A stretch of DNA of 64,000 nt from Cytobacillus pseudoceanisediminis (GTDB lineage Bacteria > Bacillota > Bacilli > Bacillales > Cytobacillaceae), in the NCBI RefSeq assembly GCF_023516215.1, contig NZ_CP097349.1, positions 1,488,001 through 1,552,000 of the forward strand. The letters run 5' to 3'. Under the pieces are notes generated by a model. It searched no databases. It was given only the letters and a program-made list of their open reading frames with translations, and was not told the DNA's origin. The stretch's first letter is position 1. Every line of letters starts with the position of its first letter. The translations under genes were made by a program, and so were the position numbers. Shown here piece after piece: positions 36,791 through 47,222 of this stretch.

Positions 36791-36940
36791 AAAGCTATTA
36801 ATATCCAAGACAATTTCCCATAAAAAAATTCAGCAATAAAATAAACCTCTTCCAAACGACAAACAGTTAATAATGCTGTTTGTTTTTCTTTTTATGCATT
36901 ACAATAGAATGCGAATTCTAAATATTGTGAAGGTGATTCG

Positions 36941-37788
36941 ATGGATACAAAATTAATTTTAATCGAGGGTCTGCCTGGTTCAGGCAAATCTACTACTGCA
37001 AGATTGGTTCATGAAATTTTGATGCAAAACGGTATTGAGTCAGAGCTGTACTGCGAAGGGGATCTGAATCATCCGGCAGATTATGAGAGCGTCGCCTATT
37101 TTGAAAATGACCAGTGGCATCGATTACTGGAAGAATATAGTGCATTCAGAGACCAAATTATCGAAAATTGCATTCCGGAAGATAATGGCTATTTATTGCC
37201 TTATAAAAAGCTTGTACCTGACATTCCAGACACATTTTATGAGAAAGTATCTAAAAAGGATATCTATGAGCTTCCTTTGGATCAAAATATGAAACTTATA
37301 ATCAATAATTGGGAACGATTTTCAACGCGAGCTGCCAGCGGCAAAAAGTACATATTTTTGAATGCTGTTTTATACAGAATCCTGTTACAGTCGGTATGAT
37401 TAAATATGGAGCTCCGCTTACAAAGGTTCGGAATTATGTATTGGCATTGGAAAATTCCGTGAAAAAGCTGAATCCGATATTAATTTATATCAGTCAGGAT
37501 AACCTTGACTACTCTTTCAGGAAAGCGATAAAAGAACGGCCACAATCCTGGTCTGAAGGTTTTATCAATTATTATACCGATCAAGGATATGGAAAGAAAA
37601 ATCATTTAAGCGGGGAAGAAGGCACTTTAAAGGTTCTTAAAGCCAGGAGGCAGGCTGAAGAGGAAATCTTGAAGAAGCTGTCCATTCGAAAGGCTGTAAT
37701 CAATAACTCTGCATTTGATGAGCATTCACATAAAGCCGCTTTGGAGAAGTTGTTGATAAATCACCCCGCAAAGAAAGGAAAAAATTAA
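36941..37788 (+). CDS. P-loop kinase-like protein (frameshifted)
   Basis: ATG 36941 follows GAAGGTG. Walker A: LIEGLPGSGKSTTARLVHEI (from residue ~7). The frame runs to 37399; one extra A in A5 37343-37347 joins SGKKVHIFECCFIQNPVTVGM with the rest to 37788, giving ~282 residues. Gene-scale resemblance is to small P-loop NTPases/zeta-toxin-like kinases with a fused helical tail (LSGEEGTLKVLKARRQAEEEILKKL). It is immediately followed by a HIT-family gene, which may suggest nucleotide-linked metabolism. The substrate is unknown. Confidence 0.7.
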
Positions 37789-38190
37789 ATGCCGCATCAG
37801 GATCATTGTCCTTTTTGCAGTCCGCACAAGGACCCTCTTCAAAATATCATTTTTGAAAACAGCACTTGTTATTTTCTTCAGCACGATAAAGAACAGGACG
37901 TATTGGAGGGCTGTGGGGTCATAGTGCCAAAAGCGCACCATTCCGATGCTTTTCACCTGACAGCGGAAGAATGGAATGATACATATGTACTTTTGCAAAA
38001 AGCTAAGGATTATTTAGATAAAAAGTATGCACCAGATGGATATACGCTTGGCTGGAATGTGGGCGATGCTTCAAATCAATCCATTCTTCACAGCCATCTG
38101 CACGTCATTCCAAGATATAATGATGAACCACACGCAGGAAAAGGGCTCAGGCATTGGCTGAAGCAGCCCGATAATAAAAGGGGATTCTGA
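37789..38190 (+). CDS. HIT family (histidine triad) nucleotide-binding protein
   Basis: 133 residues. Zn-like Cys pair in HCPFCSPHKD, conserved IIFENSTCYFL and KAHHSDAFHL, and the triad HSHLHVIPRY. HIT proteins hydrolyse nucleoside phosphoramidates or dinucleoside polyphosphates. It starts one base after the kinase-like gene and is probably co-transcribed. Confidence 0.9.
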   Translation: MPHQDHCPFCSPHKDPLQNIIFENSTCYFLQHDKEQDVLEGCGVIVPKAHHSDAFHLTAEEWNDTYVLLQKAKDYLDKKYAPDGYTLGWNVGDASNQSILHSHLHVIPRYNDEPHAGKGLRHWLKQPDNKRGF

Positions 38191-38196
38191 AAAGAT

Positions 38197-38229
38197 GAAA
38201 AAACACACAGTGGGACTGTGTGTTTTTAA
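38197..38229. terminator. Bidirectional terminator
   Basis: Stem AAAAACACACAG / CTGTGTGTTTTT between the convergent HIT and AI-2E-family genes. Confidence 0.85.
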
Positions 38230-38230
38230 A

Positions 38231-39250
38231 TTACTGAATTTTCGGCGGATTGCTCTTGACTTCAAGAACATCCAGCATAAATACAAACACTGGTATACCG
38301 ACGATTAATCCCCAAACACCGAAGAAATGTTCAGAGAAAATCAGGACAATAAAGGTATAAAAGACCGGCAAATCCGTTTTGGAAGACATAAGCTTCGGAT
38401 TTAAAATATACGCTTCAATTGCGTGGATCACCATAATGACCAGTACTATATAAAATACTTGGATGAATCCGCCGAGAGAATAGGCGATTGTACAGAGCGG
38501 GACAAGCGAAATAATGACACCTGCTACAGGAATTAATCCCAGCAGGAAAATCAGAATTGACAATCCCATCAGCTGTGGAAAGTCCATGATCCATAGAGCA
38601 AGTGTTGTCAGGATGCAATTGACTGTGGCAATGACAAACTGCGCCTCGATTACTTTCCCGAATGTTTGCACAAATTTACTTCCAAAATACTCGATTTCAT
38701 TATAAAAGTCAGCGATTTTGCTGTGCTTAAATTTCAAGGTGAATTCAATCAGTTTCGGTTTTTCAAGCAGGAAAAACAAGCTAAGGATTAGAGACAGCAA
38801 TACCTGTACGGCAATATGACTAATATCGGAAAAATATTGAAGCAGGAACGCAAAGCCCTGTTCAAGATATTTCGTAATTTCATTTGTTTCGAGCATTTGA
38901 ACAATATATGTAATTACGATATTGTCATGTTTTTGGGTGTAAAAGCTTTCAACCTGTTTAAACAGCTGTGATATTTCAGATACAATTAAAGGGAGGTACT
39001 TGATAATCCCTATAGAAAGCAGGCCGATAATTCCCATATAAAGGGTTATGACCGTCAGTTTCCTATTCAGTTTAAATCTCGAGAGGACAAGCTTCACAAG
39101 CCTATCCATCAAAAATGAAAATATAAATGTAATCAGAATTAAATTAATCATGCTCCTCAGCAGGTAAAGAGCCAGGACAATAATTCCAAAAATAATGAAT
39201 CGTTTGATGCTGTTATTATTTAAAAATGATTTTATCGTTTCCAATTTCAT
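38231..39250 (-). CDS. AI-2E family (PF01594) membrane transporter
   Basis: Up to 339 residues with about seven membrane helices: FIIFGIIVLALYLLRSMINLI, then the mid-region IPLCTIAYSLGGFIQVFYIVL-type stretch and the family end LPVFYTFIVLIFSEHFFGVWGLIVGIPVF. Family members include AI-2 exporters and Na+/H+ antiporter-like proteins; substrate not deducible. ATG 39250 directly abuts GGAGGA, so the in-frame TTG at 39244 (spacing 7) may be the true start. Confidence 0.85.
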   Translation of the reverse strand: MKLETIKSFLNNNSIKRFIIFGIIVLALYLLRSMINLILITFIFSFLMDRLVKLVLSRFKLNRKLTVITLYMGIIGLLSIGIIKYLPLIVSEISQLFKQVESFYTQKHDNIVITYIVQMLETNEITKYLEQGFAFLLQYFSDISHIAVQVLLSLILSLFFLLEKPKLIEFTLKFKHSKIADFYNEIEYFGSKFVQTFGKVIEAQFVIATVNCILTTLALWIMDFPQLMGLSILIFLLGLIPVAGVIISLVPLCTIAYSLGGFIQVFYIVLVIMVIHAIEAYILNPKLMSSKTDLPVFYTFIVLIFSEHFFGVWGLIVGIPVFVFMLDVLEVKSNPPKIQ

Positions 39251-39281
39251 TCCTCCACACTTTTTAAGTTTCTTTAAAATT

Positions 39282-39596
39282 TCATGAAATGCGGAGATAG
39301 TTACTCTGGAACATATATGGGATCATGTATTCATTGCTTCTGTGAATTGCATGGGAGTTTAGCGCCTGAAAATGGATCCGGTATTCTTTATAATAGGTCA
39401 GCTTCGCCGTAAATTTTACTGCAGCTGCTAATGTGCTGCTCAATGCAGGGCTTTTAAGGGCAGGTGAATCAATAACAATGGCATTTCCCTTCAAATGCAC
39501 ATTGAAATCAATCGGCTCCTGGCTTTGCTGCAATGATGAAGACAAACCGGATACAAGCAGGAAAATGCTGAAAAATATGTGTGCCACCTTGTTCAT
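39282..39596 (-). CDS. Small exported hypothetical protein
   Basis: 104 residues with a signal peptide (VAHIFFSIFLLVSGLSSS) and a mature part with no known motif (INFNVHLKG-like stretch, then SPALKSPALSSTLAAAVKF). It lies upstream of the AI-2E family gene on the same strand and may share its transcript. Confidence 0.55.
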   Translation of the reverse strand: MNKVAHIFFSIFLLVSGLSSSLQQSQEPIDFNVHLKGNAIVIDSPALKSPALSSTLAAAVKFTAKLTYYKEYRIHFQALNSHAIHRSNEYMIPYMFQSNYLRIS

Positions 39597-39703
39597 CCTC
39601 TTATTATCAATATATTTACTATTTTATAATACTTTTTCATTTAATTATATATCTATTTACAGTCGAATTGGAAAAAATCATTACGAAGAAAGGATGATGA
39701 TAG

Positions 39704-40549
39704 TTGGATAGGAAATATGCTGCCGTTACAGGCTGTTCCAGCGGGTTTGGAACCTTGATGGCCATTGAGCTGGCTAAGAATGATTTTCAAGTTATTGCAA
39801 CAATGAGAAATACGAATAAAAGCAAATTATTAATGGAGAAAGCTAGACGAGAGGGAGTTCATGAACAGATATCCATTCACGAATTGGATGTCACCTCGTC
39901 CTCATCCATAGAAGGTTTTAAAAACCTGATCCTTCAATTGCCTTCAATTGATGTTTTAATCAATAATGCAGGCTATGCAGGAGCAGGATTTGCGGAAGAA
40001 ATACCGCTGGAGGAGTATAGAAATCAATTTGAGACAAACGTTTTTGGAACGTTTGCAGTAACACAAGCGGTTCTGCCATTTATGCGAAAACAAAGAACAG
40101 GAACCATCTTAAATGTAAGTTCCATCAGCGGAAGAATCGGGTTTCCAGGCTTATCGCCATATGCCGCATCAAAATTTGCTGTAGAAGGGTGGAGTGAATC
40201 ACTTAGACTTGAAATGAAACCGTTTGGCGTAAATGTTGTCCTGATTGAGCCAGGATCTTTCAGGACTGGCATCTGGACAACAGGGAAAAAGATAGCGGAA
40301 CCATCCTTGAAAAAAGATTCACCTTATTATCCATATATGACAAAAATTCAAAATTACCTTGAACAAGGCGAGCCCTTTTATGAAGATCCGCTAATCGTAG
40401 CGAAAAAAGCAGTGAGCATTCTCAGGGAAAAAGAACCTTCACTCAGGTACCCGGTAGGAAAGGGTGTACGCACAAGAATACGCCTGAAAAACGTACTGAA
40501 CTGGAAAAGCTGGGAGAAAATCATAATAAAAACTCTTTACAAAAAATAG
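39704..40549 (+). CDS. SDR family oxidoreductase (classical type)
   Basis: 281 residues from a TTG start at 39704. Cofactor loop VTGCSSGFGTLMA, NNAG motif LINNAGYAGAG, catalytic Ser LNVSSISGRIGFPG and YAASKFAVEG. The basic residues MRNTNKSK after the second strand suggest NADP preference. This matches the 'SDR family oxidoreductase' group similar to retinol/ketoacyl reductases; substrate unknown. A repeat element follows. Confidence 0.88.
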   Translation: MDRKYAAVTGCSSGFGTLMAIELAKNDFQVIATMRNTNKSKLLMEKARREGVHEQISIHELDVTSSSSIEGFKNLILQLPSIDVLINNAGYAGAGFAEEIPLEEYRNQFETNVFGTFAVTQAVLPFMRKQRTGTILNVSSISGRIGFPGLSPYAASKFAVEGWSESLRLEMKPFGVNVVLIEPGSFRTGIWTTGKKIAEPSLKKDSPYYPYMTKIQNYLEQGEPFYEDPLIVAKKAVSILREKEPSLRYPVGKGVRTRIRLKNVLNWKSWEKIIIKTLYKK

Positions 40550-40589
40550 AAGTTTTTTTCAAAGTTTGTTGTTTTTTACTCCAAATTTT

Positions 40590-40790
40590 ATTTAATCTGC
40601 TGAGTTGATCTTCGCTGTGGGCACTTGATCCTTGAAAATGCATACGCATTTTCTTCGTGCGGTGATGATTCAAGGAAGACAATTCAAAGTCCTTCGGGAG
40701 GAGAGGGAGTAAGAGACCCCACAAGCGAAGCAAAGGAGTCTCTCATGCCTCCCCGCGGAAAGCAACGGACATCATTAAACACTAAAACAA
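40590..40790. repeat. Interspersed Bacillaceae-type intergenic repeat
   Basis: Non-coding stretch starting TTGATCTTCGCTGTGGGC, containing GAAAATGCATACGCATTTTC (perfect hairpin), and ending CCTCCCCGCGGAAAGCAACGG. The GC-rich end with CCGCGGAAAGC and the 'GAGTCTCTC-CGAAGCAAAG' centre match the dispersed repeat found in many Bacillaceae genomes (recalled pattern). It lies between two convergent units and could act as terminator. Confidence 0.65.
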
Positions 40791-40797
40791 CAACAAA

Positions 40798-40923
40798 TTA
40801 ACTTATAAACAAATACACCGTAATTATTATCCCAACGATAAAAAAAGCAAATGTCCCTGAAAGAAACGGATTGATATGAATGAAAAATTCAGCTCTTTCT
40901 TCTTCATTCATATGAGTCATCAT
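40798..40923 (-). CDS. Very small membrane protein (41 aa)
   Basis: ATG-ATG at 40923 opens MMTHMNEEERAEFFIHINP followed by one hydrophobic helix (LSGTFAFFIVGIIITVYLF). It begins 8 bases after the stop of the next gene upstream on the same strand, so the two form a mini-operon. Function unknown. Confidence 0.55.
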   Translation of the reverse strand: MMTHMNEEERAEFFIHINPFLSGTFAFFIVGIIITVYLFIS

Positions 40924-40930
40924 ATTTAGC

Positions 40931-41128
40931 TTAATCAGCAATCACATTATTTGTCCAGGCATCATCCTGTGAAAAAGCAAATAGGCTTAATGCAAAAAGA
41001 ATAAAGCTGCTGTAGGCAATGGTATCAAGCAGAGGGAAGTGAAGAAAAAACGAAATACCCGCTGCTAAAATTGATTCTAAAATAAAGAACAACAATGCCC
41101 AAACCCAGAATTTTTTTTGTCTAACCAT
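40931..41128 (-). CDS. Small membrane protein (65 aa)
   Basis: ATG 41128 is preceded by TAGGAGG. Two hydrophobic segments (VWALLFFILESILAAGISF; IAYSSFILFALSLFAF). Probably co-expressed with the 41-aa gene. It is divergent from the phosphodiesterase gene. No family recognised. Confidence 0.6.
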   Translation of the reverse strand: MVRQKKFWVWALLFFILESILAAGISFFLHFPLLDTIAYSSFILFALSLFAFSQDDAWTNNVIAD

Positions 41129-41291
41129 GCAGGACCTCCTATTTTTGTTTTCTTTTATAACGAATAGGATGATAAAAAGTTTCAAAATTTTCCTTTTTTC
41201 TTCTTTTTTCTTAAGCCCCCAATCTCTGATTAATTTTCATGTATCGAGAGAAAATAAGAAAACTTATCTTAGATCATCTGGGGGAGATGGA

Positions 41292-42433
41292 ATGAAAAAG
41301 GGAATGAAAAAATACTTAATCACGCTGTTATTATTCATAGCCCTGCTGATTGTCTGGAACCAGACGGAAGCTGAAGTCTCCGGACCGCCAACCATCCATC
41401 TGCGCCTGATGGAAACAACGGATTTGCATGGAAATATGATTGGTTATGATTACGAAGACCGCAAGAAAACAGTGGAGTTTGGGCTTTCAAGAACGGCCAG
41501 CTTGATTAAACAGGCAAGAAATGAGTCTCCTAATTCCCTTCTATTTGATAATGGGGACATTCTTGAAGGCAACGGACTCGATGAGTATGCCTATAGAAGC
41601 CATCCGCTTGACATGGCTAATGTCCATCCTGTTTTTAAAGCCATGAATACTCTGCTTTATGATGCTGCTACGGTGGGAAATCATGAATTTAATTACGGAA
41701 TTGATTTTATGGAAGAAAGCCTCAGGGGGGCTAACTTTCCTTATGTCAATGCCAATATATATGTTGAAGACAGCAATCAGCTCGATGAGGATGATTTGAA
41801 TTATTTTAATCCCTATACCATTATAGAGAAAGAAGTGACAGATACAGCCGGGGAGAAGCATAAGCTGAAAGTTGGAGTCATCGGCTTTATCACACCGATT
41901 GTTGCGGAATGGAATAAGGAGTATTTTCACGGAAACCTTAAAGTGAAAAATATAAAGGAAACTGCCGAGCATTTTATCCCTATTATGAAAAGCAAAGGGG
42001 CAGATATTATTGTGGCTCTTGCCCATACAGGTCTAGAGTCCGATAAAGGACTGGATGAAAAAAAGGGCAACTCAGTTCATGCCCTCAGCAAGGTTAAAGG
42101 ATTAGATGCCATTCTATTCGGGCACAGCCATTCTGTTTTTCCTGTCAAAGATGAACTGCAAAAGCTGCCTGGAATCGACTTAAAGACTGGCACCATTAAC
42201 GGAACTGCTGCAGTCCAAGCTGGATATTGGGGCAATCATCTTGGTCTCATCGATTTGAAAATTGTTTTCCAGGATAGCGAATGGAAAGTTAAAAGCAGTC
42301 TTTCGTCGATCAGGCCCGTTTACCGGACAATCAATAAAAAAGCAGGGAAGTAATACCCGCAGACCCAATAATTGAGCAGATTATGAAAAAAGATCATCAT
42401 GATGCCCTGAATTATTTGAAAAATAAAAAGTAA
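41292..42433 (+). CDS. Exported metallophosphoesterase, CpdB/YfkN-like, lacking the 5'-nucleotidase C domain (frameshifted)
   Basis: ATG 41292 follows GGGGGAGATGG. Signal anchor (KYLITLLLFIALLIVW), then the calcineurin-like domain of 2',3'-cyclic-nucleotide phosphodiesterases: METTDLHGNM, DNGDILEGNG, TVGNHEFNYG, VALAHTGLE, FGHSHSVF. The frame stops at 42353; one extra A in A6 42336-42341 extends it to 42433 (VIPADPIIEQIMKKDHHDAL). It then ends in a terminator, where family members continue with a ~250-residue C-terminal domain. The shift looks like a sequencing error; the domain loss looks real. Confidence 0.8.
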
Positions 42434-42459
42434 AAGGCGCCCATGGGACGCCTTTTTCC
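42432..42459. terminator. Bidirectional terminator
   Basis: Stem AAAAGGCG / CGCCTTTT between the convergent phosphodiesterase and ycsI genes. Confidence 0.8.
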
Positions 42460-43250
42460 TATAAAACCGAAAACTCCTCATTTTTCAAATCAGTAATAAA
42501 CATATGTCCCGGAGCATGTGTAATCATAATTTCCGGCTTCACATGCATGGCAACTGCCTGGGGTGTTACCCCGCAGGCCCAGAAAACCGGTACCTCTCCA
42601 TCTTTAATGGTCACAGGGTCCCCAAAATCTGGGCGTTGGATATTGCTAATGCCGATTGCTTCTGGATTTCCAATATGGACAGGGGCCCCATGGACAGATG
42701 GGAAGCGGCTTGTCACCTGTACAGCCCTAATGGCTTCCTTTTCTGTCATCGGACGCATACTCACTACCATCGGGCCTTCAAACCGGCCTGCACCCACACA
42801 GCCAATATTGGTTTTATACATCGGGACATTCCGATTTTCCTCAATATGGCGGATAGGGATATTATTTTTGAGCAATGCGTCTTCGAATGTAAAACTGCAT
42901 CCGAGCAGAAATGCTACCATATCATCATTCCAATAAGATGTTATATCTGAAAGTTCCTCAGCGAGCTCTCCGTTTTTATATACCCTGTATTTTGGCAGGT
43001 CGGTTCTAATATCAGCATTTGGAGCTGACAGCATTGGCACTGGTGAACCTGGTTCAGTCACATCAATGATTGGACATGATTTAGGATTACGCTGGCAGAA
43101 GAGCAGAAATTCAAAGGCCAGCTCCTTTGGCAATATAGCCAGATTAGCTTGAATAAAGCCATTAGCCATTCCTGCAGTTGGATCATCCCAATCCTTTACA
43201 CGGATTAATTTGCGCGCCTCTTCGGGATTCAATTGAGAAGGGGTGATCAT
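42459..43250 (-). CDS. YcsI-type DUF1445 family putative hydro-lyase
   Basis: 263 residues from ATG 43250 (AAAGGAG upstream). Markers: SGF-like [84 protein letters not shown] and [13 protein letters not shown]. The family includes mammalian D-glutamate cyclase, which forms 5-oxo-D-proline, and that fits a place beside oxoprolinase genes. It is downstream of ycsG in the same operon. Confidence 0.9.
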   Translation of the reverse strand: MITPSQLNPEEARKLIRVKDWDDPTAGMANGFIQANLAILPKELAFEFLLFCQRNPKSCPIIDVTEPGSPVPMLSAPNADIRTDLPKYRVYKNGELAEELSDITSYWNDDMVAFLLGCSFTFEDALLKNNIPIRHIEENRNVPMYKTNIGCVGAGRFEGPMVVSMRPMTEKEAIRAVQVTSRFPSVHGAPVHIGNPEAIGISNIQRPDFGDPVTIKDGEVPVFWACGVTPQAVAMHVKPEIMITHAPGHMFITDLKNEEFSVL

Positions 43251-43270
43251 ATGAAAATCTCCTTTCATGC

Positions 43271-44461
43271 TTATTTAAATAGCTCGGGGATACCATTGAT
43301 TAATGAATAAACCCCCATGTAAGACATGGCTATCACGATAATGACTCCGAAAATCGTCATCCAAAGGGGATGTTTATAATCACCGACAATTTTGGTTTTA
43401 TAGGCAGCAATCAGCATTACACCTAGTGCAATCGGCAGGATAAGCCCGTTTAATGAACCAACTAAAACCAATATTTTTACCGGTTTTCCAATCAAAACAA
43501 AAACAAATGTAGAAATGGCGATAAAACCGACAATGACCCATTTATGATATTTCTCGACAGCAGGGCTCAATGTCCGAATGAATGAGACCGATGTATAAGC
43601 TGCACCGACAACAGAAGTTATGGCAGCTGCCCACATAACTACTCCAAACATCTTATATCCAATATTCCCCGCTGCCAGCTGGAAGACAGAAGCAGGAGGG
43701 TTGGATGGATCGAGTGCAAGGCCCTGTGAAACCACACCCAGTGCGGCAAGGAACAGGAAGATACGCATAATGGAAGCAATCCCGATTGCACTGACAGAGC
43801 TCTTTGTGACTTCCGGCAGAGCTTCTTTTCCTTTGACTCCAGCATCAATTAAACGATGCCCGCCAGCGAAGGTAATATAACCGCCAACCGTTCCGCCGAC
43901 TAGTGTAATAATGGCCAGAATATCAATTTTATCCGGCACGAACGTTTTGACAACAGCTTCACCAACAGGAGGCTGTGCAGTAAACATTACATAAAGAGTT
44001 AATCCAATCATGACAAATCCTAAAATCTGTGTGAAACGGTCCATTAATCTGCCCGCTTCTTTTACAAGAAAGATGCCGATTGCCAAAATTCCGCTTAGAA
44101 GGGCGCCCAATTCAGGGGATATACCGAAAATAACATTTGTACCTAACCCGGCACCGGCAATATTCCCAATATTAAAAGCAAGACCGCCCATGACAATCAG
44201 GGCAGCAAGGAAATATCCCAGTCCCGGAAGGACATCGTTGGCAATATCCTGTGCGCGCTTTTCAGAAACGGCTATGATTCGCCAGATATTCATCTGTGCC
44301 CCAATATCGATAATAATAGAAATTAAAATTACAAATCCAAAACTCGCAAGCAGGGTTTCTGTAAATACTGTCGTTTGTGTCAGAAAGCCTGGTCCAATGG
44401 CAGAAGTGGCCATAAGGAATGCGGCACCCAGCAAAAGACTGGCATTAGATTGCTTTTTCAT
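43271..44461 (-). CDS. YcsG-type NRAMP family transporter
   Basis: 396 residues, about 11 helices. NRAMP pattern: [39 protein letters not shown]. The divalent-metal DPGN/MPH motifs of true Mn/Fe transporters are not intact (the first reads GPGF), so it may move another substrate such as an oxoproline-related compound. It is 270 bases downstream of pxpA, in the same orientation. In that gap a CCGATG-TTCT-CATCGG hairpin is visible but no known riboswitch. Confidence 0.85.
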   Translation of the reverse strand: MKKQSNASLLLGAAFLMATSAIGPGFLTQTTVFTETLLASFGFVILISIIIDIGAQMNIWRIIAVSEKRAQDIANDVLPGLGYFLAALIVMGGLAFNIGNIAGAGLGTNVIFGISPELGALLSGILAIGIFLVKEAGRLMDRFTQILGFVMIGLTLYVMFTAQPPVGEAVVKTFVPDKIDILAIITLVGGTVGGYITFAGGHRLIDAGVKGKEALPEVTKSSVSAIGIASIMRIFLFLAALGVVSQGLALDPSNPPASVFQLAAGNIGYKMFGVVMWAAAITSVVGAAYTSVSFIRTLSPAVEKYHKWVIVGFIAISTFVFVLIGKPVKILVLVGSLNGLILPIALGVMLIAAYKTKIVGDYKHPLWMTIFGVIIVIAMSYMGVYSLINGIPELFK

Positions 44462-44730
44462 TCATTTTCCCCCAATAATTCTATTTGTGGTTATCTTTCG
44501 TGCTTCTTTTACCTTGCATCAGCACTATTTGTAATGATTGAGTTCCATTCGCGCTAGAGTATTCTTCTTCAACAGAACTATTCCCGACAATCGCCCCTAA
44601 AAGCCTGCACGCTATTTTTTAAAACCTCATATGCACTATTTCAACCCGATGAGAACATCGGAATCCCCGCAAGATAAATAAGTCTCCTTAAAGGGGCACC
44701 AACTTTTCATTACTTCCACGAATATCGGTT

Positions 44731-45501
44731 TTATTTCAAAAACTCGCTGATTTTCGCTACCTGGATTCCTGCTTCATTCAGTGCCTTCGGAATATATTGG
44801 GCAAATTCAAGTGCGCTTTCCCCGTCACCATGGATGCATATCGTATTGGCCTCAATGGAAACGTCAGTACCCTGGACAGAATGAACCTTTCCTTCCTTGA
44901 CCATGCGGATTACCTGATTTACAGCTTCGCTATGATCTGTAATAAGTGCATTGTGTTCCCTTCTTGAAGTAAGAGTTCCATCCTCCTGGTACGTGCGGTC
45001 TGAGAACACCTCATTTGCAGAGCGGAGTCCAATTTTCCTGCCGGCTTTTACTAATTCGCTTCCTGAGAGCCCGAAAAGAATCAGTTCAGGATCCACTTTA
45101 TAAACCGCTTCTGCGATTGCTTCTGATAATGGTGCGCTTTTTGAGGCCATGTTGAATAATGCACCGTGCGGTTTTACATGCTGAAGCTTTCCGCCTTCAG
45201 ATTTAACAAAGGCATACAAAGCACCAATTTGATAGACCACTAAGTCATAAGCTTCCTGAGGGGTTATGTTTATATCCCTCCGGCCGAATCCATGCAGATC
45301 CTGGAGTCCCGGATGGACACCCAGGCCAACATTCTTCTCAAGTGCCATCTTAACTGTTTTTCGCATGGTCGCAGGGTCGCCGGCATGAAAGCCGCATGCA
45401 ATATTGGCAGAAGTAATATAATCAAGTATTTCCTCATCGCTCCCCATCTTGTATGAACCAAAGCTTTCTCCCATATCACAATTAATGTCTACAATGTGCA
45501 T
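44731..45501 (-). CDS. pxpA: 5-oxoprolinase subunit PxpA (YcsF/LamB family)
   Basis: 256 residues. Opening [51 protein letters not shown] and [10 protein letters not shown] are the complete set of YcsF motifs. With PxpB and PxpC it performs ATP-dependent opening of 5-oxoproline to glutamate. It starts 1 base after corrected pxpC, whose last codons hold its AGGAGG site. Confidence 0.95.
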   Translation of the reverse strand: MHIVDINCDMGESFGSYKMGSDEEILDYITSANIACGFHAGDPATMRKTVKMALEKNVGLGVHPGLQDLHGFGRRDINITPQEAYDLVVYQIGALYAFVKSEGGKLQHVKPHGALFNMASKSAPLSEAIAEAVYKVDPELILFGLSGSELVKAGRKIGLRSANEVFSDRTYQEDGTLTSRREHNALITDHSEAVNQVIRMVKEGKVHSVQGTDVSIEANTICIHGDGESALEFAQYIPKALNEAGIQVAKISEFLK

Positions 45502-45502
45502 C

Positions 45503-46512
45503 TTAATTTCCTCCTCTTGTTTTTAAAAATATGCCTTGCTTTAATTCCCTTAATTTCATTTCTCTATTAATTAATAACTGCTGCGCCTGTTCATTTGATA
45601 TTTCTGCAAAACTTAAGGAGTCTCCGGGTTTGGCCTGCGCCAGAAGGGGAGGTCGACAGCAGCAACCTGTCCAATTTTTGGATAACCTCCAGTTGTTTGC
45701 CGGTCAGCCAGCAATACAATCGGATTTCCATCCGGAGGAACTTGAATGGAACCAAAATTTACGGCTTCAGATATTTGCTCAGCATGTTCTGACAGCGAAA
45801 GAGCAGGGCCTTTCAGTCTATATCCCATCCTGTCCGATTGTGAGGTAACTTCAAAGGCATGTTTGAAAAGCTGAACCTGGCTTGCTTCGGAAAATAAATC
45901 AAATTGGCGGCCCCTTGTTATTCTGATTTCTGGATTTGCCGCTGTGTCCGGTATGAGTTCTGATGCAATACCCCAGTCGTTTTCAACAAAAGTCCTATCA
46001 AGAATCTGTTTTGTCAAATACTCCGTTATTTTCAATGATTGGAGAGAAGGTTTGCCGGTTTCCAGCAGGTCTCCTGACTTTAATGCTCTGCCTTTATAAC
46101 CGCCAATTCCTGCACGCAGGTAGGTGGATTTGCTGTTCATTACATCAGGTACGGCAAATCCGCCCGCAGCAGCCAGATAGGCTCGGCACCCTTTACGGCA
46201 CCGGCCGAATTTAAGTTCACTGCCTTTTTTCACAAAAACGGATCTCCATGTCCGAACAGGCTGGCCATTGATGGAAGGGGAAAGGTCACCGCCGCAAATC
46301 GAAATGAGGGTATCTTTTTCAAATGTTAAAATTGGACCCATCATCGTTATTTCTAAAACAGGATCATTTTCTTCGTTTCCAGCCAGCAGATTGGCCATCC
46401 GGTGTGAAAATGGGTCCATGGCCCCGCTGGAAATCACGCCAAACTTTTGATAGCCGGTTCTCCCCAGGTCCTGAATGCTAGAAAGGAGTCCAGGCTTTAA
46501 AACGTTAATCAT
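45503..46512 (-). CDS. pxpC: 5-oxoprolinase subunit PxpC (KipA, frameshifted near the end)
   Basis: ATG 46512 lies behind GGGAGGAGACGG. Biotin-dependent carboxylase-like domain markers: [67 protein letters not shown] and [22 protein letters not shown]. The frame ends at 45613; adding one base to G4 45646-45649 (plus strand) continues [17 protein letters not shown] to a stop at 45503. Corrected length about 336 residues. B. subtilis KipA antagonises the kinase inhibitor KipI. Confidence 0.9.
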
Positions 46513-47222
46513 TGTTCCGTCTCCTCCCAATGATGGTATTCTTCCAGACTGATTGGCTTGAATTTGATTTGGTCGCCTGCTTTGAGTAGGGTAGGGGAGT
46601 CATCCGTCGGCCGAAACAATTTAACAGGAGTACGCCCAATCAGCTGCCAGCCGCCTGGCGTCTCGATGGGGTAAATACCCGTCTGCATCCCGGCAATCCC
46701 CACTGTTCTCTCGGGAATCTTTAGACGCGGCGTATCCCGTCTTGGTGCGGCAATTTGTTCTGACATTCCGCCAATAAAAGGGAATCCTGGTGCAAATCCA
46801 ATCATATAGACCAGGTAGCTGCCTGAGGAGTGAATTTCAATAACTTCTTCGGGGGTAATCCCATTATGCTCTGCCACAAAATCAAGATCCGGCCCAAATT
46901 CTCCTCCATAGCATACCGGGATTTCAACAATTTCAGGTTCCGGCATATTATTTTCCGTCATCTCTTCAATAAGCGGTTTAATCAGTGAACACACGAAATT
47001 AAACGGGAGCTGGCCATTTGAAAGCTGATAGGCCTTAAATGGATTATAAAAAATGGTTACAGTTGTGTAAGCAGGTATGTATTCAATCATCCATTCGGGA
47101 GGGTACTTTTCAAGAAAGGCAGTCAGCGACTGAACTTTCTGATGAGTTTCCTTGCTGATTTCTTTCCCAAGCTCAACAAGAACAGCATCATCCCCTAATG
47201 GGTGAAGGGTGTATCTCATCAT
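46509..47222 (-). CDS. pxpB: 5-oxoprolinase subunit PxpB (KipI)
   Basis: Markers: LHPLGDDAVLVELG, IEYIPAYTTVTIFYNP, PVCYGGEFGPDLDFVAEHNG, SGSYLVYMIGFAPGFPFIGG, PRRDTPRLKIPERTVGIAG and GWQLIGRTPVKLF. In B. subtilis KipI inhibits the sporulation kinase KinA, while the trio acts in oxoproline breakdown. The start is uncertain: ATG-ATG at 47222/47219 fits relatives best, though an in-frame ATG at 47318 would add 32 residues. Overlaps pxpC by 4 bases. First gene of the cluster. Confidence 0.92.
   Translation of the reverse strand: MMRYTLHPLGDDAVLVELGKEISKETHQKVQSLTAFLEKYPPEWMIEYIPAYTTVTIFYNPFKAYQLSNGQLPFNFVCSLIKPLIEEMTENNMPEPEIVEIPVCYGGEFGPDLDFVAEHNGITPEEVIEIHSSGSYLVYMIGFAPGFPFIGGMSEQIAAPRRDTPRLKIPERTVGIAGMQTGIYPIETPGGWQLIGRTPVKLFRPTDDSPTLLKAGDQIKFKPISLEEYHHWEETEQ

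Noticed and set aside
36941..37788. Zeta toxin of a toxin-antitoxin pair
   Set aside because: There is a Walker A and similar size, but no epsilon-like antitoxin gene upstream; the next gene is a HIT hydrolase.
44462..44730. Metal riboswitch upstream of the NRAMP-like gene
   Set aside because: A CCGATG/CATCGG hairpin exists, but the conserved blocks of yybP-ykoY, NiCo and M-box elements are absent.
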